Source: Hyphomicrobiales bacterium (lineage in GTDB: Bacteria > Pseudomonadota > Alphaproteobacteria > Rhodospirillales > JACKKN01). From it: DNA of 64,000 bases. The number at the start of each line of letters is the position of its first letter. Position 1 is the stretch's first letter. Made by a program: the position numbers and the translations under genes. Below the pieces are notes generated by a model, which was not told the DNA's origin, ran no database searches, and worked only from the letters and a program-made list of their open reading frames with translations. This document shows positions 1 to 7,707 of this stretch, piece after piece. The stretch lies in NCBI GenBank assembly GCA_024236415.1, contig JACKKN010000007.1:124001-188000 (forward strand). Reading direction: 5' to 3'.

Positions 1-2
1 TC

Positions 3-875
3 GGCGACATCCTCAAGGGCCTCAGGTGGATCGGCCAGATCAAGCGCGCCGGGGTCGTGATCGAGAAGGGGGTCGAAGGCGTGCGCTTCACCGGCGACGG
101 CGCCCTGGCCCGCGTCGAATACCGGATCGGCGGCGCCGAAAAGTCCCGCGACGCCGCCCTGGCCCTGGTCCACGAGGGGGTGGTGCCCAACTACCAGCTG
201 GCCGAGGCCGCCGGCTGCCAGGTGGTGTGGGACGAGGTGCAGCTCTGCTGGCGCACCCGGGCTGACGCCTGGGGCGCCACCAGCCAGGACGCCATCGCCG
301 TGGCCGGCGACTGCGTCGGCATCGGCGGTGCCCTGGCGGCCGAGGCCGCCGGCCGCCTGGCGGGGCTGGACGCCGCCCACCGCCTGGGCCGCATCGACGC
401 CGCGAAGCGTGATTCCCTGGCCGCCGAGGCGCACCGCACCATCGCCCGCCTGGCCGGCGTGCGCCGCTTCCTCGACCTGCTGTACCGCCCGGCCGAGGAG
501 GTCCTGGCGCCGCCCGACGACGACACCCTGCTGTGCCGCTGCGAGGAGGTCACCGCCGGCGAGATCCGCCGCGTGGCCGGCCTGGGCTGCCCCGGGCCGA
601 ACCAGGCCAAGGCCTTCACCCGCGCCGGCATGGGGCCCTGCCAGGGGCGCATGTGCGGCCTGGCCGTGTCCACGGTGCTGGCCCGGGCGCGCGGCGTGCC
701 GGTGGCCGAGGTCGGCCATTACCGGGTCCGCCCGCCGCTGAAGCCGGTCACCGTCGACCAGCTCGCCGACATGGCCGGTATCGAGGCCGAGGTGGCGGCC
801 CTGGGCGGCCTGCCCACGGGCAGCGACGGCGACGCCGAACCGGCCCTGGAGACGGAGGGCGGAGGCACGCGGTGA
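3..875 (+). CDS. Opine-oxidase alpha-like FAD/[2Fe-2S] subunit, 3' part
   Basis: The 5' end lies outside the window; the reading frame is open from base 3. The visible part matches the C-terminal half of OoxA/HcnB-type flavoprotein subunits. It ends in a BFD-like [2Fe-2S] domain with a CRCEE pair followed about 35 residues later by CPGP and CQGRMCG cysteines. Such subunits work with a second DAO-type FAD subunit to oxidise opines, glycine or related imino/amino acids in the cytoplasm. The stop codon overlaps the GTG start of the next gene by 4 bases (GTGA), which points to translational coupling and a two-subunit enzyme. The substrate cannot be told from this fragment; hydrogen cyanide synthase-like proteins have the same fold. 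Confidence 0.85.
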   Translation, partial: GDILKGLRWIGQIKRAGVVIEKGVEGVRFTGDGALARVEYRIGGAEKSRDAALALVHEGVVPNYQLAEAAGCQVVWDEVQLCWRTRADAWGATSQDAIAVAGDCVGIGGALAAEAAGRLAGLDAAHRLGRIDAAKRDSLAAEAHRTIARLAGVRRFLDLLYRPAEEVLAPPDDDTLLCRCEEVTAGEIRRVAGLGCPGPNQAKAFTRAGMGPCQGRMCGLAVSTVLARARGVPVAEVGHYRVRPPLKPVTVDQLADMAGIEAEVAALGGLPTGSDGDAEPALETEGGGTR

Positions 876-1972
876 CCCGATTTGACGCCGTCATCGTCGG
901 CGGCGGGCTGCACGGCTGCTCCCTGGCCCTGCACCTGGCCCGCAAGGGCCTGGCCGTGGCCGTGGTGGAGAAGAACTGGTCCGGGCGCCACGCCTCGGGG
1001 GTCAACGCCGGCGGGGTGCGCACCCTGCTGCGCGACCCGGCCGAGATCCCCCTGGCCCTGGCGGCGCGCGAGATCTGGCACGACATCGGGTCCCTGGTGG
1101 ACGAGGACTGCGGCTACCGCACCTCGGGCCAGCTCGCGGTGGCCGAGACCGCCGCCGACATGGCCCGGCTGGAGGCCCGCGCCGCCGACCTGGCCGCCGC
1201 CGGATACAGCCACGAGGAGCTGGTGGACGCCGCCGAGCTCTATCGCCTGCTGCCGGCCCTGGTGCCCGGCTGCGCCGGCGGGCTGATCGCCCGGCGTGAC
1301 GGCTACGCCAGCCCCTACCACACCACCCGGGCCTTCCGCCGCCGCGCCGAGAAGGACGGGGTCACGTTTTTCCAGGGCGTGCGCGCCGAAAACTTCCGCC
1401 GCGCCGACGGCCTGTGGCGGGCGGACGCCGGCGACGCGCGCCTGGCGGCGCCGGTGATCGTCAATTGCGGCGGCGCCTGGGCCGGCGACGTGGCCCGGGC
1501 GCTGGGCGACGAGACGCCGCTGCAGCCCAAGCTGCCGATGATGATGGTCACGGCGCGCACGGCGCGCTTCGTCGAGCCGGTGGTGATCGGCGTCGGCCGG
1601 CCTCTCAGCTTCAAGCAGATGCCCAACGGCACCGTGGTCATCGGCGGCGGCTACCTGGCCGCGGGCGACCGGCGCACCGAGACCACGCGCCTCAACTTCT
1701 CGGCCCTGGCCAAGAGCGCCGCCACCGTGCGCGACCTGTTCCCGCACCTGGGGCGGCTGCCCATCGTGCGCTGCTGGGCCGGGTTCGAGGGCCGCACCCC
1801 CGACGACCTGCCCATCATCGGCCCCGGCCGCCGGGCGGGGGTGTTCCACGCCTGCGGCTTCTCCGGCCACGGCTTCCAGCTCGGCCCCGTGGTCGGCCGC
1901 GAGCTGGCCAACCTCATCGCCGACGGCCGCACCGACTTCGACCTGACCCCCTTCGCCGTCGACCGCTTCTGA
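872..1972 (+). CDS. FAD-dependent amino-acid/opine oxidase beta-like subunit
   Basis: This 366-residue protein of the DAO family starts with a Rossmann dinucleotide-binding motif (VIVGGGLHGC, residues about 6-15) and keeps the C-terminal FAD-binding signature around FSGHGFQLGP. It resembles OoxB, HcnC and the sarcosine/proline dehydrogenase beta subunits, which carry the substrate-oxidising flavin. The GTG start overlaps the stop of the upstream subunit, so the pair is almost certainly one complex. The family is well recognised but the substrate (octopine, nopaline, glycine, proline or other) is inferred only from the partner and remains open. It is the last gene of its operon; a repeat-rich intergenic region follows. 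Confidence 0.85.
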   Translation: MTRFDAVIVGGGLHGCSLALHLARKGLAVAVVEKNWSGRHASGVNAGGVRTLLRDPAEIPLALAAREIWHDIGSLVDEDCGYRTSGQLAVAETAADMARLEARAADLAAAGYSHEELVDAAELYRLLPALVPGCAGGLIARRDGYASPYHTTRAFRRRAEKDGVTFFQGVRAENFRRADGLWRADAGDARLAAPVIVNCGGAWAGDVARALGDETPLQPKLPMMMVTARTARFVEPVVIGVGRPLSFKQMPNGTVVIGGGYLAAGDRRTETTRLNFSALAKSAATVRDLFPHLGRLPIVRCWAGFEGRTPDDLPIIGPGRRAGVFHACGFSGHGFQLGPVVGRELANLIADGRTDFDLTPFAVDRF

Positions 1973-2040
1973 CCACACCCGTGCCCGCATCGGCGCAGTG
2001 CGGGGCGGTTTGCGACCGCTTCGGCGCGGTTTTTCTCCCG

Positions 2041-2460
2041 ATGTCGTCATGGCAAGGCCTTGAATTCGCACCAAACCCGGGGTGACGGCGGCGGAAATGT
2101 CGTCATCCGTCGTCCTTGCCCGTGGCGGGGCCGGGGCCGGGGCAGGGGCAGGGGCAGGGGCAGGGGCAGGGGCAGGGGCAGGGGACACGGATGAACACGG
2201 ATAAGGGCACGGATGAACACGGATGGGCTGGCTTTCTCGGCCATCCCCAACCGTCGCCCCCGCGCAGGCGGGGGCCCATTCCGTCGCTCTTGCCGACGGG
2301 GGAGCTGGCGCGGACCAGCCCCCAGCGGCCCCCCTCCGCGCCCCTCCGCGTCCTCCGCGGTTAAGAAGATTCAACGCGGAGGACGCAGGGCGCGCAGGGC
2401 GCGCGGAGACTCCCGCCCATCCGTGTTCATCCGTGCCCTTATCCGTGTTCATCCGTGTCC
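2041..2460. repeat. Composite intergenic repeat, copy 1
   Basis: Parts: ATGTCGTCAY boxes at 2041-2050 and 2097-2106; direct ACACGGATGAACACGG units at 2185-2225; a CCTCCGCG/CGCGGAGG inverted repeat at 2333-2409 with a TTAAGAAGATTCAA centre; and the reverse complement of the first array at 2418-2460. The whole forms a nested inverted structure. A collinear copy lies at 24542-26450. This copy keeps the uninterrupted sequence at the position where an IS sits in the other copy. Confidence 0.75.
2139..2180 (+). repeat. (GGGGCA)7 microsatellite
   Basis: Seven perfect GGGGCA hexamers are preceded by two imperfect GGGGCC units. It lies in the intergenic repeat region, not in a gene, and is likely to vary in length by slippage. 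The other copy of the composite repeat has no such array. Confidence 0.9.
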
Positions 2461-2625
2461 CTCATGGCCTGTGTCGCCAATGACTTAGGTCATAATTAGG
2501 CTCATGAACATATTTTTTCAAGAAAAAATGAAAAAAATCCTTGATTTTTGTCCCAAGGTGCGCCAAATAAACCCCACGGTGGGCCCGCGCGGCCCGAAAC
2601 TGGCTTGGCACAAGGAGGACCCGGC

Positions 2626-4830
2626 ATGTCCCGCACCCGGCCCACATGGGCGATTTTCGGTAACGACGACCAGGATTTTGAGAACAAAATGGCAACAATC
2701 GGCGGCTTCTTCGACCTCTCGGCCCCCGTGGGGGCGGGCGGGGCGAACCGGCGCGGCGACGTGGTCAAGGTCGAGGCCCTGCTGGCCAACACCGGGCACC
2801 ACGACCTGCGCCCCACCGACGGGCCCACGGGCTACGGCGGCCCGCGCCTGGATGAGGCCATCCGCGGGTACCAGAAGGAGACCGGCCTGGAGGTGGACGG
2901 CCGCCTCGATCCGGGCGGGCCCACGCTTGCCAGCCTGGGGCGGCGCCTGTCGCGGCGTCTGGCGGGCCACCGCCCGCCGACCCCCGGCGAGGTGGACCGC
3001 CACCACGAGAGCATCGACCGTGGCAAGCCGGCCCTGGTGGCCCACCGGCCGCCGGCGGCCAAGGTGGTGCCGAGCCCGGGCCTGCCGCCGGTCACCGACG
3101 CTGACGCCCTGGCCAACGACCGCACGCTGGACACCCTGCGCGGTACGCGCAATCTGGGCGACCTGCCCCGCTACCTGGCCGAGGACATGGCCGCGGACGG
3201 CCCGCGCGGCGTGGTCCGGGTCCGCGACCTGGTGGACCGCGCCGGCCGGGAGCTGGGCGCCGAGCGCCAGCGCGACCTGCTCGAGGCCCTGCTCGCCCAC
3301 CTGCCGCGGGACGGCCAGAAGACCCTGCTCGGCACCAACCCGCCCGCCGACCGGCCCCTGGGGGTGGCGCTGCCGGCGGCGGTGGCCCGCAGGGAATCCG
3401 AGGCTGGGCCCGCACCCGCCGCGCCGGCGCCCCGCCCTCAGGACCCGTCCGCGCGCGCCGACCAGCCGGCCGTCCCGCCGCCGGCGACGAACCCCGGCGG
3501 CAACGGCACCGGTCCGTCCACGGTCGAAGCCCAGGCCGGACCCAAAGACGCTGCCAAAGACGCCGCCGAGGACGGCCCCGCGGACTGGGCCCGGCGCATC
3601 GGCGACCACGGCGCCCTCACCGACGGCCTGGCACAGTGGGTGGCGGCGACGGCCGCCGACCCCTCGCCCCGGTCCGGCGCCGACCTGCGGACCTTCGCCC
3701 GCGAGCTCCGCGCCCACAATCCCGAACTGGCCACGGAGCTGGGCGAGCGGGTCCTTGCGGAGGCGGGCGGCACCGAAGAATTCCAGGTGGCCGCCGTGGC
3801 CGTCGATCCGCGCACCGGCAAGCCCATGATACCCGGCCCCAAGATCCCCTGGATGCTGGAGGGGGGCAGCGGCGGTGGCGCCGCGCCCCGGGGAACGATG
3901 TCGCCGGGTCAAGCGCTGAAAGCGATCCTGCACTTGCTGTTCGGCATCGGTGCGGGCGAAGCCGTGGATCGGGCCAAGAAGTCCGACGATCACGTCTTCC
4001 CGGACCAAGACGACTCAGACGCAACGCCGGGAGGCCAAGAATCCAATCGGACGGCGGCCAGCCCCATGCCGTCGGGCGCGCCGGGATACCCGTCCGAACC
4101 GCCGGAAATTCCCGAGGATCGAGACAATCACCCGCCCGGGGATCTGGTCAAACTCTCGATCGGCATCGGCAAGCCGGTTTCTCCCGCCGCAATCCCGGCC
4201 CTGGAAGGCATTCCCGTTCCGGAACGGCAGGGTCCGATTTTCGAGATCATTCCCGATGACCGGGAGTGGCTGAACAGGCCGCTAATCGTAAGGAGAAAAG
4301 GTAACGAGCCCATTCGCGTTTATAACACTGAAATTGCTCAGTCTGCCGTCAGTATTGGTATCGAAGACGGTATCAAGGGCACACGACATGTTGGTGGTGC
4401 GCGGGACAAAGACGGAAATGAGATTAAGGAAACCTTTTTGCACCCTCATACACCTGTTGAGGGAAGAAGTCCAACTTACCAAGGATCCTATATTGATGTG
4501 ACCTTAATAAACGACCTTACAGGCCGTCGTCTTCTACTAAACACCTTTACGCCAGAGAAATCAAATGATGGCAATTATATTCCAGACTCGAGAGAAACCG
4601 AACAGGCCATCAGAATTCTATTCAATTCTGAAGATGGCGACATTCTGGCCATGCTACCCAAGCCACCTCAAGGGTACGAATTTGATAAGGAAGAGATACG
4701 GGAATTCCTTCGACCATTGATACATGAAATTGCCCTTCCTTACGATCAGGAAAGCTACTCAACTAAGCTAAAAGATGCGCCTGAATGGCATCAGTTCCAT
4801 CCAAAACAATTGACAATCAAGAAAGAATAG
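2626..4830 (+). CDS. Modular toxin-like protein with peptidoglycan-binding-like N-terminus
   Basis: A 734-residue protein. The ATG at 2626 is chosen because AAGGAGG ends seven bases before it. Residues about 38-105 look like a peptidoglycan-binding-1-type helical domain (NRRGDVVKVEALL, then GYQKETGLEVDG). Residues about 195-245 (RDLVDRAGRELGAERQ, LLAHLPRDGQKTLLG) recur in the 26760 protein. A Pro/Ala linker, a helical block (320-385) and a hydrophobic stretch (429-445) follow. From about residue 552 (base 4285) the DNA turns suddenly AT-rich; this 180-residue tail looks like an exchanged C-terminal toxin domain. It contains GSYIDVTLINDLTGRR and a later NTFTP..SRETEQAIRI stretch that recalls, without proof, nuclease-type toxin tails. 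No signal peptide is seen. Two candidate immunity genes follow. The toxin role is inferred from architecture only. Confidence 0.7.
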   Translation: MSRTRPTWAIFGNDDQDFENKMATIGGFFDLSAPVGAGGANRRGDVVKVEALLANTGHHDLRPTDGPTGYGGPRLDEAIRGYQKETGLEVDGRLDPGGPTLASLGRRLSRRLAGHRPPTPGEVDRHHESIDRGKPALVAHRPPAAKVVPSPGLPPVTDADALANDRTLDTLRGTRNLGDLPRYLAEDMAADGPRGVVRVRDLVDRAGRELGAERQRDLLEALLAHLPRDGQKTLLGTNPPADRPLGVALPAAVARRESEAGPAPAAPAPRPQDPSARADQPAVPPPATNPGGNGTGPSTVEAQAGPKDAAKDAAEDGPADWARRIGDHGALTDGLAQWVAATAADPSPRSGADLRTFARELRAHNPELATELGERVLAEAGGTEEFQVAAVAVDPRTGKPMIPGPKIPWMLEGGSGGGAAPRGTMSPGQALKAILHLLFGIGAGEAVDRAKKSDDHVFPDQDDSDATPGGQESNRTAASPMPSGAPGYPSEPPEIPEDRDNHPPGDLVKLSIGIGKPVSPAAIPALEGIPVPERQGPIFEIIPDDREWLNRPLIVRRKGNEPIRVYNTEIAQSAVSIGIEDGIKGTRHVGGARDKDGNEIKETFLHPHTPVEGRSPTYQGSYIDVTLINDLTGRRLLLNTFTPEKSNDGNYIPDSRETEQAIRILFNSEDGDILAMLPKPPQGYEFDKEEIREFLRPLIHEIALPYDQESYSTKLKDAPEWHQFHPKQLTIKKE

Positions 4831-4880
4831 GCTGATTTGAGCATCACAAAGAAGTTGGGCAATCAAGATTCAAAATACCG

Positions 4881-5573
4881 ATGGGAAATAAGCTGCGCGA
4901 ATCAGGGGTTCGTTTTAAGACGCGTGAGACAATTTTGACCCCCTCCGATGGGGATCTTCTTTCGAAGTTCTTGATTCGTGCCTTTCCCAACATCCGATTT
5001 CATCGCAGGGAGTATTACGAGTATACGTTAAATGACCTCGATTACGACTTGGTTTTGAGAGATATACATCACGTACGGGCCGATCCATCGAATTTGGAAA
5101 TTCCATACGTTGAGTCAATGGGGGTCAGGAATGGAAGCCATTTTGTTGTATGGATCGAGCCTCCCGGGTGGGAACCTCTCTGGCTGGGTCCAAACGAGTG
5201 GGGCATCCATTCTATTGTCAACAAGCCCGAACTTTCATTCGCAATCAATACCTCTTATGCAAGGGATGCGCGCTCTCGTTCGAACGAAGGAGCAAAAAAG
5301 TTGGAAATCCAGCGCGCCGAAGCCAACTACTTTCCAGACCAACTCGAGAAAAAGCGCTTCCTCGACAAGGTCTGGCGTATTCTGGCGAAATTGACCACCA
5401 ACCAGCTTTTGCGGGTCGATCGGGTCACTCGCGAGCCGTTGTCTCCAGAACCAAGAAGTCAGTATTGCTGGGCCGGGCCCGACGCCATCCGCTGGGCCCT
5501 GGAGCACCCCCTGCGCACCTTCGGCGAAGACCTGCGCCCGGCCGGGCCGCTCGATGTGCCGGAACTCGACTAG
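4881..5573 (+). CDS. Candidate immunity protein, family 1, copy 1
   Basis: A 230-residue soluble protein with no signal peptide or membrane segment. It lies 50 bases after the toxin-like gene. It is clearly paralogous to the product of 6931-7623: both open with RFKTR, share GPNE near the middle and end with CWAGPDAIRWALEHPLRTF. The first two thirds are AT-rich like the preceding toxin tail, while from about 5335 the DNA becomes GC-rich and nearly identical to copy 2, so the gene looks like a recombinant. The ribosome binding site is weak. I do not recognise a named family. An immunity role is inferred from position, size, duplication and the shared compositional island with the toxin tail. 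Confidence 0.65.
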   Translation: MGNKLRESGVRFKTRETILTPSDGDLLSKFLIRAFPNIRFHRREYYEYTLNDLDYDLVLRDIHHVRADPSNLEIPYVESMGVRNGSHFVVWIEPPGWEPLWLGPNEWGIHSIVNKPELSFAINTSYARDARSRSNEGAKKLEIQRAEANYFPDQLEKKRFLDKVWRILAKLTTNQLLRVDRVTREPLSPEPRSQYCWAGPDAIRWALEHPLRTFGEDLRPAGPLDVPELD

Positions 5574-5642
5574 TTTCCCTCGCGGCCCCGCTATCGGATG
5601 ATGTGATTGTGGCGCCCATCAAAGGCGTGTATCACTGATCGC

Positions 5643-6260
5643 ATGAACCCTAATGACGTGCAGTTCCGAACCCGCTACGTCGCCTTTTCCGAGGCCGACC
5701 ACCTGGCCTATTCGGACCTGCTGGCGGAAGCGTTTCCGGACGCACGGTACTTCGATGACATGGACGGTGAGCGGAACGTCAACGGCGCTCCGCCCGCGAT
5801 GCCCGCTCACCGGACCCTGGCCGACTGCTCCCACAAGGGAAGAATTTTGTTCGTTTTCGATCCGGGCTGGCGACCGGAATGGCGTTTGCACGAGAAATGG
5901 AACGAGTGGAGATTTGGCCGCCGACCCTGTCCCAACGCCGACTACGAGATCAATGCGCGGATCATGGGTCCCCTCTATGGCGAGCCCGAGCAGCTTTCCG
6001 CCGGCCGCATCTACTTCCGCTGTCGCAGGGGCGTGCAAGAGGATTTTGCCTTCGCCAACAAGGCCCTGCGCCTGCTGAACAAGGTGGCCACCAACCGGTA
6101 TCAGGGCGTGTACGAGGACACCATGAAACGGGTGGAGGACTGGAACCACAAGGGCAACATGCTGCGCATCGGTTTCCACGCCCTCGACTGGTGCCGCGGG
6201 GATCCGAGCCGCTACGTCGCCTGGGGGCCGGGCCCCGTCGTCTATCGGCCCTATGATTAG
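5643..6260 (+). CDS. Candidate immunity protein, family 2 (related to family 1)
   Basis: A 205-residue soluble protein. The start is set at ATG 5643 because the following Q-FRTRYVAF stretch aligns with the RFKTR start of the neighbouring family 1 proteins. A central KALRLLNKVATNRYQGV segment resembles their KVWRILAKLTTNQLLRV, so both families are probably ancient paralogues. GC content is that of the chromosome. The first about 90 bases and the 70 bases upstream recur near 7620-7785. No enzyme motif is visible. It most likely protects against a related C-terminal toxin domain, but this is inference from context. Confidence 0.6.
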   Translation: MNPNDVQFRTRYVAFSEADHLAYSDLLAEAFPDARYFDDMDGERNVNGAPPAMPAHRTLADCSHKGRILFVFDPGWRPEWRLHEKWNEWRFGRRPCPNADYEINARIMGPLYGEPEQLSAGRIYFRCRRGVQEDFAFANKALRLLNKVATNRYQGVYEDTMKRVEDWNHKGNMLRIGFHALDWCRGDPSRYVAWGPGPVVYRPYD

Positions 6261-6281
6261 GGACCAGGATCGACCCACGCC

Positions 6282-6617
6282 ATGGTGAAGAGGCCCTACA
6301 GGACATACTTCCTGGCCACGGGGGGGCTCGGCCTGCTGTCCGGGCTGGCGTTGATTGTGCTCGTGTTCCACGGGATCGCGACCGGCGGCGAGGCCGATCC
6401 AGGCGATTTCTGCGAGATCGGTTCGCTCGGGTTCGGCCCCTTCCCCTACGGCGACGACATGTCCTGCCGGCTCCGATGGCTGCCCATCACCGTGGTCCTG
6501 GCGACGGTTTTCGCCATGACGACCGGGCCCCTGTGGGCACTGGGCGCGGGTGTCTGGCTGGTCCGGCGCGGTTTGCGGCGGGCTGGAAGGCCCGGATCGA
6601 TCACTTCCCGTAAATAG
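6282..6617 (+). CDS. Small two-helix membrane protein, unknown
   Basis: A 111-residue protein with two clear hydrophobic helices, about residues 10-32 and 65-93, separated by a loop with two cysteines (GDFCEIG and DDMSCRL) that would face the periplasm if the N-terminus is inside. It follows the family 2 candidate immunity gene by 21 bases in the same direction, so it is probably co-transcribed. I do not recognise a family. A membrane immunity protein is possible. The downstream 70 bases hold an odd GGGACACGGAATTAAGGAG stretch that often marks remnants of mobile DNA. Confidence 0.5.
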   Translation: MVKRPYRTYFLATGGLGLLSGLALIVLVFHGIATGGEADPGDFCEIGSLGFGPFPYGDDMSCRLRWLPITVVLATVFAMTTGPLWALGAGVWLVRRGLRRAGRPGSITSRK

Positions 6618-6705
6618 GGGGACACGGAATTAAGGAGACAGGAATAATGAGGACGTAACGCATAAAAACCGCCGTCAGAAATAGACATTGTGGCCCCTTA
6701 ATTTC

Positions 6706-6885
6706 GTAGCACCGGCTGGCTATGACCTCGATTGGGACGAGATGAAGGAGTTTCTGCGTCCCCTGATAAGGGAGATTGCGCAACCGATGCATCAGCGGAA
6801 AGATGGAGTCGAAAAGGATGGAAAGCCGAAATGGCATCAGATGGAATCCAAACGCTTGAAAAACGAGAAGCCAAAACCGGAATAG
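6706..6885 (+). pseudogene. Orphan C-terminal fragment of a second toxin domain
   Basis: About 59 residues (VAPAGYDLDWDEMKEFLRP onward) align with the last 57 residues of the 2626 protein: both have GY-x(2)-D, EFLRPLI-x-EIA and a KWHQ or EWHQ end. There is no plausible start codon with a ribosome binding site, and the rest of the toxin gene is missing. This is the pattern of an orphan toxin tail left upstream of its own immunity gene. It is GC-richer than the tail at 4285-4830, so it is not a recent copy of it. Confidence 0.65.
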
Positions 6886-6930
6886 CCATCCATTTATCGA
6901 GGTTCCGAATTACGTGACGTAGGAGGATTC

Positions 6931-7623
6931 ATGGCACCGGAAAGGCGCACCTCGGACTTCCGCTTCAAGACCCGCTACACGGTCCTGACGCCGAACGATG
7001 GGGATCGTTTCTCGCGTATGCTCCGTCGCGCCTTTCCGTCGATCCGGTTCACTCGAAGGTATGCCAGCGATTATTCCCTGCGGGAACTCAACCCGGACCT
7101 GACCATGGCTAGCTTTCGGAGACTGAAGTTCGAGCCACCGGACCTGCACGTACCCTATGTCGAGACCATGGGCGTGGCCGATGGTGACACCTTCACCGCC
7201 TGGATCGAACCCGAGGGCTGGGACCCGTTCTGGCTCGGCCCCAACGAGCGGGATCACCACTGGATCGTCAATGAACCGGAGTTGTCGTTCAACCTGAGGA
7301 CTTGCGGCGCACGGCAGGCGGCGACACGCGCCGACGAGGGCGCGCTCGAACTGTGTGTCGAGCGCATCGAGGCCAGCTACTACCTGGACCAGCCGGAGAA
7401 GAAGCGCTTTCTCGACAAGGTCTGGCGCATCCTGGCAAAGATGACCACGAACAAGCTGCTGCGCGTCCATTGGGAGACCCGCGAGCCGCTGGCGCCGGAA
7501 CCGGACACGGAACACTGCTGGGCCGGGCCCGACGCCATCCGCTGGGCCCTGGAGCATCCCCTGCGCACCTTCGACGAGGACCTGCGCCCGGCCGGGCCGC
7601 TTGAGGTGCCGGAATTCGACTAA
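6931..7623 (+). CDS. Candidate immunity protein, family 1, copy 2
   Basis: A 230-residue paralogue of the 4881 product, displaced by exactly 2050 bases. It has a strong AGGAGG site four bases before the ATG, better than that of copy 1, so it is probably well expressed although only a toxin fragment stands upstream. Conserved blocks are VPYVETMG, GWDPFWLGPNE, a KKRFLDKVWRILAK helix and the CWAGPDAIRW end. GC content is even along the gene, unlike copy 1. An orphan immunity gene that guards against a toxin variant is the simplest reading; no enzyme motif is seen. Confidence 0.65.
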   Translation: MAPERRTSDFRFKTRYTVLTPNDGDRFSRMLRRAFPSIRFTRRYASDYSLRELNPDLTMASFRRLKFEPPDLHVPYVETMGVADGDTFTAWIEPEGWDPFWLGPNERDHHWIVNEPELSFNLRTCGARQAATRADEGALELCVERIEASYYLDQPEKKRFLDKVWRILAKMTTNKLLRVHWETREPLAPEPDTEHCWAGPDAIRWALEHPLRTFDEDLRPAGPLEVPEFD

Positions 7624-7707
7624 TTTCCCGCGCGGCCGCGCCAGCGGATGATGTGATTGTGAGACCCACTAAAAGCGTGTATCAATGATCACATAAACCC
7701 TAATGAC

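Larger units (their letters stand above)
1973..2625. other. Repeat-rich intergenic region upstream of the first toxin-like gene
   Basis: I see no credible gene in these 650 bases. In order it holds two ATGTCGTCAT boxes 56 bases apart (2041 and 2097), a GGGGCA microsatellite, a direct array of CACGGATGAACACGG units, a palindrome-like CGCCTGCGCGGGGG segment, a CCTCCGCG inverted repeat, an inverted array of ATCCGTGTTCATCCGTG units, and then an abruptly AT-rich leader (about 2480-2575) before the ribosome binding site of the 2626 gene. The same order of elements precedes the second toxin-like gene near 26760. The AT-rich leader probably holds the promoter, but I could not assign hexamers with confidence. 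Confidence 0.7.

Noticed and set aside
2185..2460. A CRISPR-like impression from the repeated CACGGATGAACACGG units
   Set aside because: The units are adjacent or separated by a few bases, with no equal-length unique spacers and an inverted second half; no cas genes are present.
2548..2625. An earlier ATG at 2548 for the first toxin-like gene
   Set aside because: It has no ribosome site, and the added 26 residues are encoded by the leader; AAGGAGG before 2626 fits much better.
2504..3829. A plus-strand frame of 441 codons overlapping the first toxin-like gene
   Set aside because: It is Arg/Pro-rich in the wrong phase; the 2626 frame has the ribosome site and recognisable domains.
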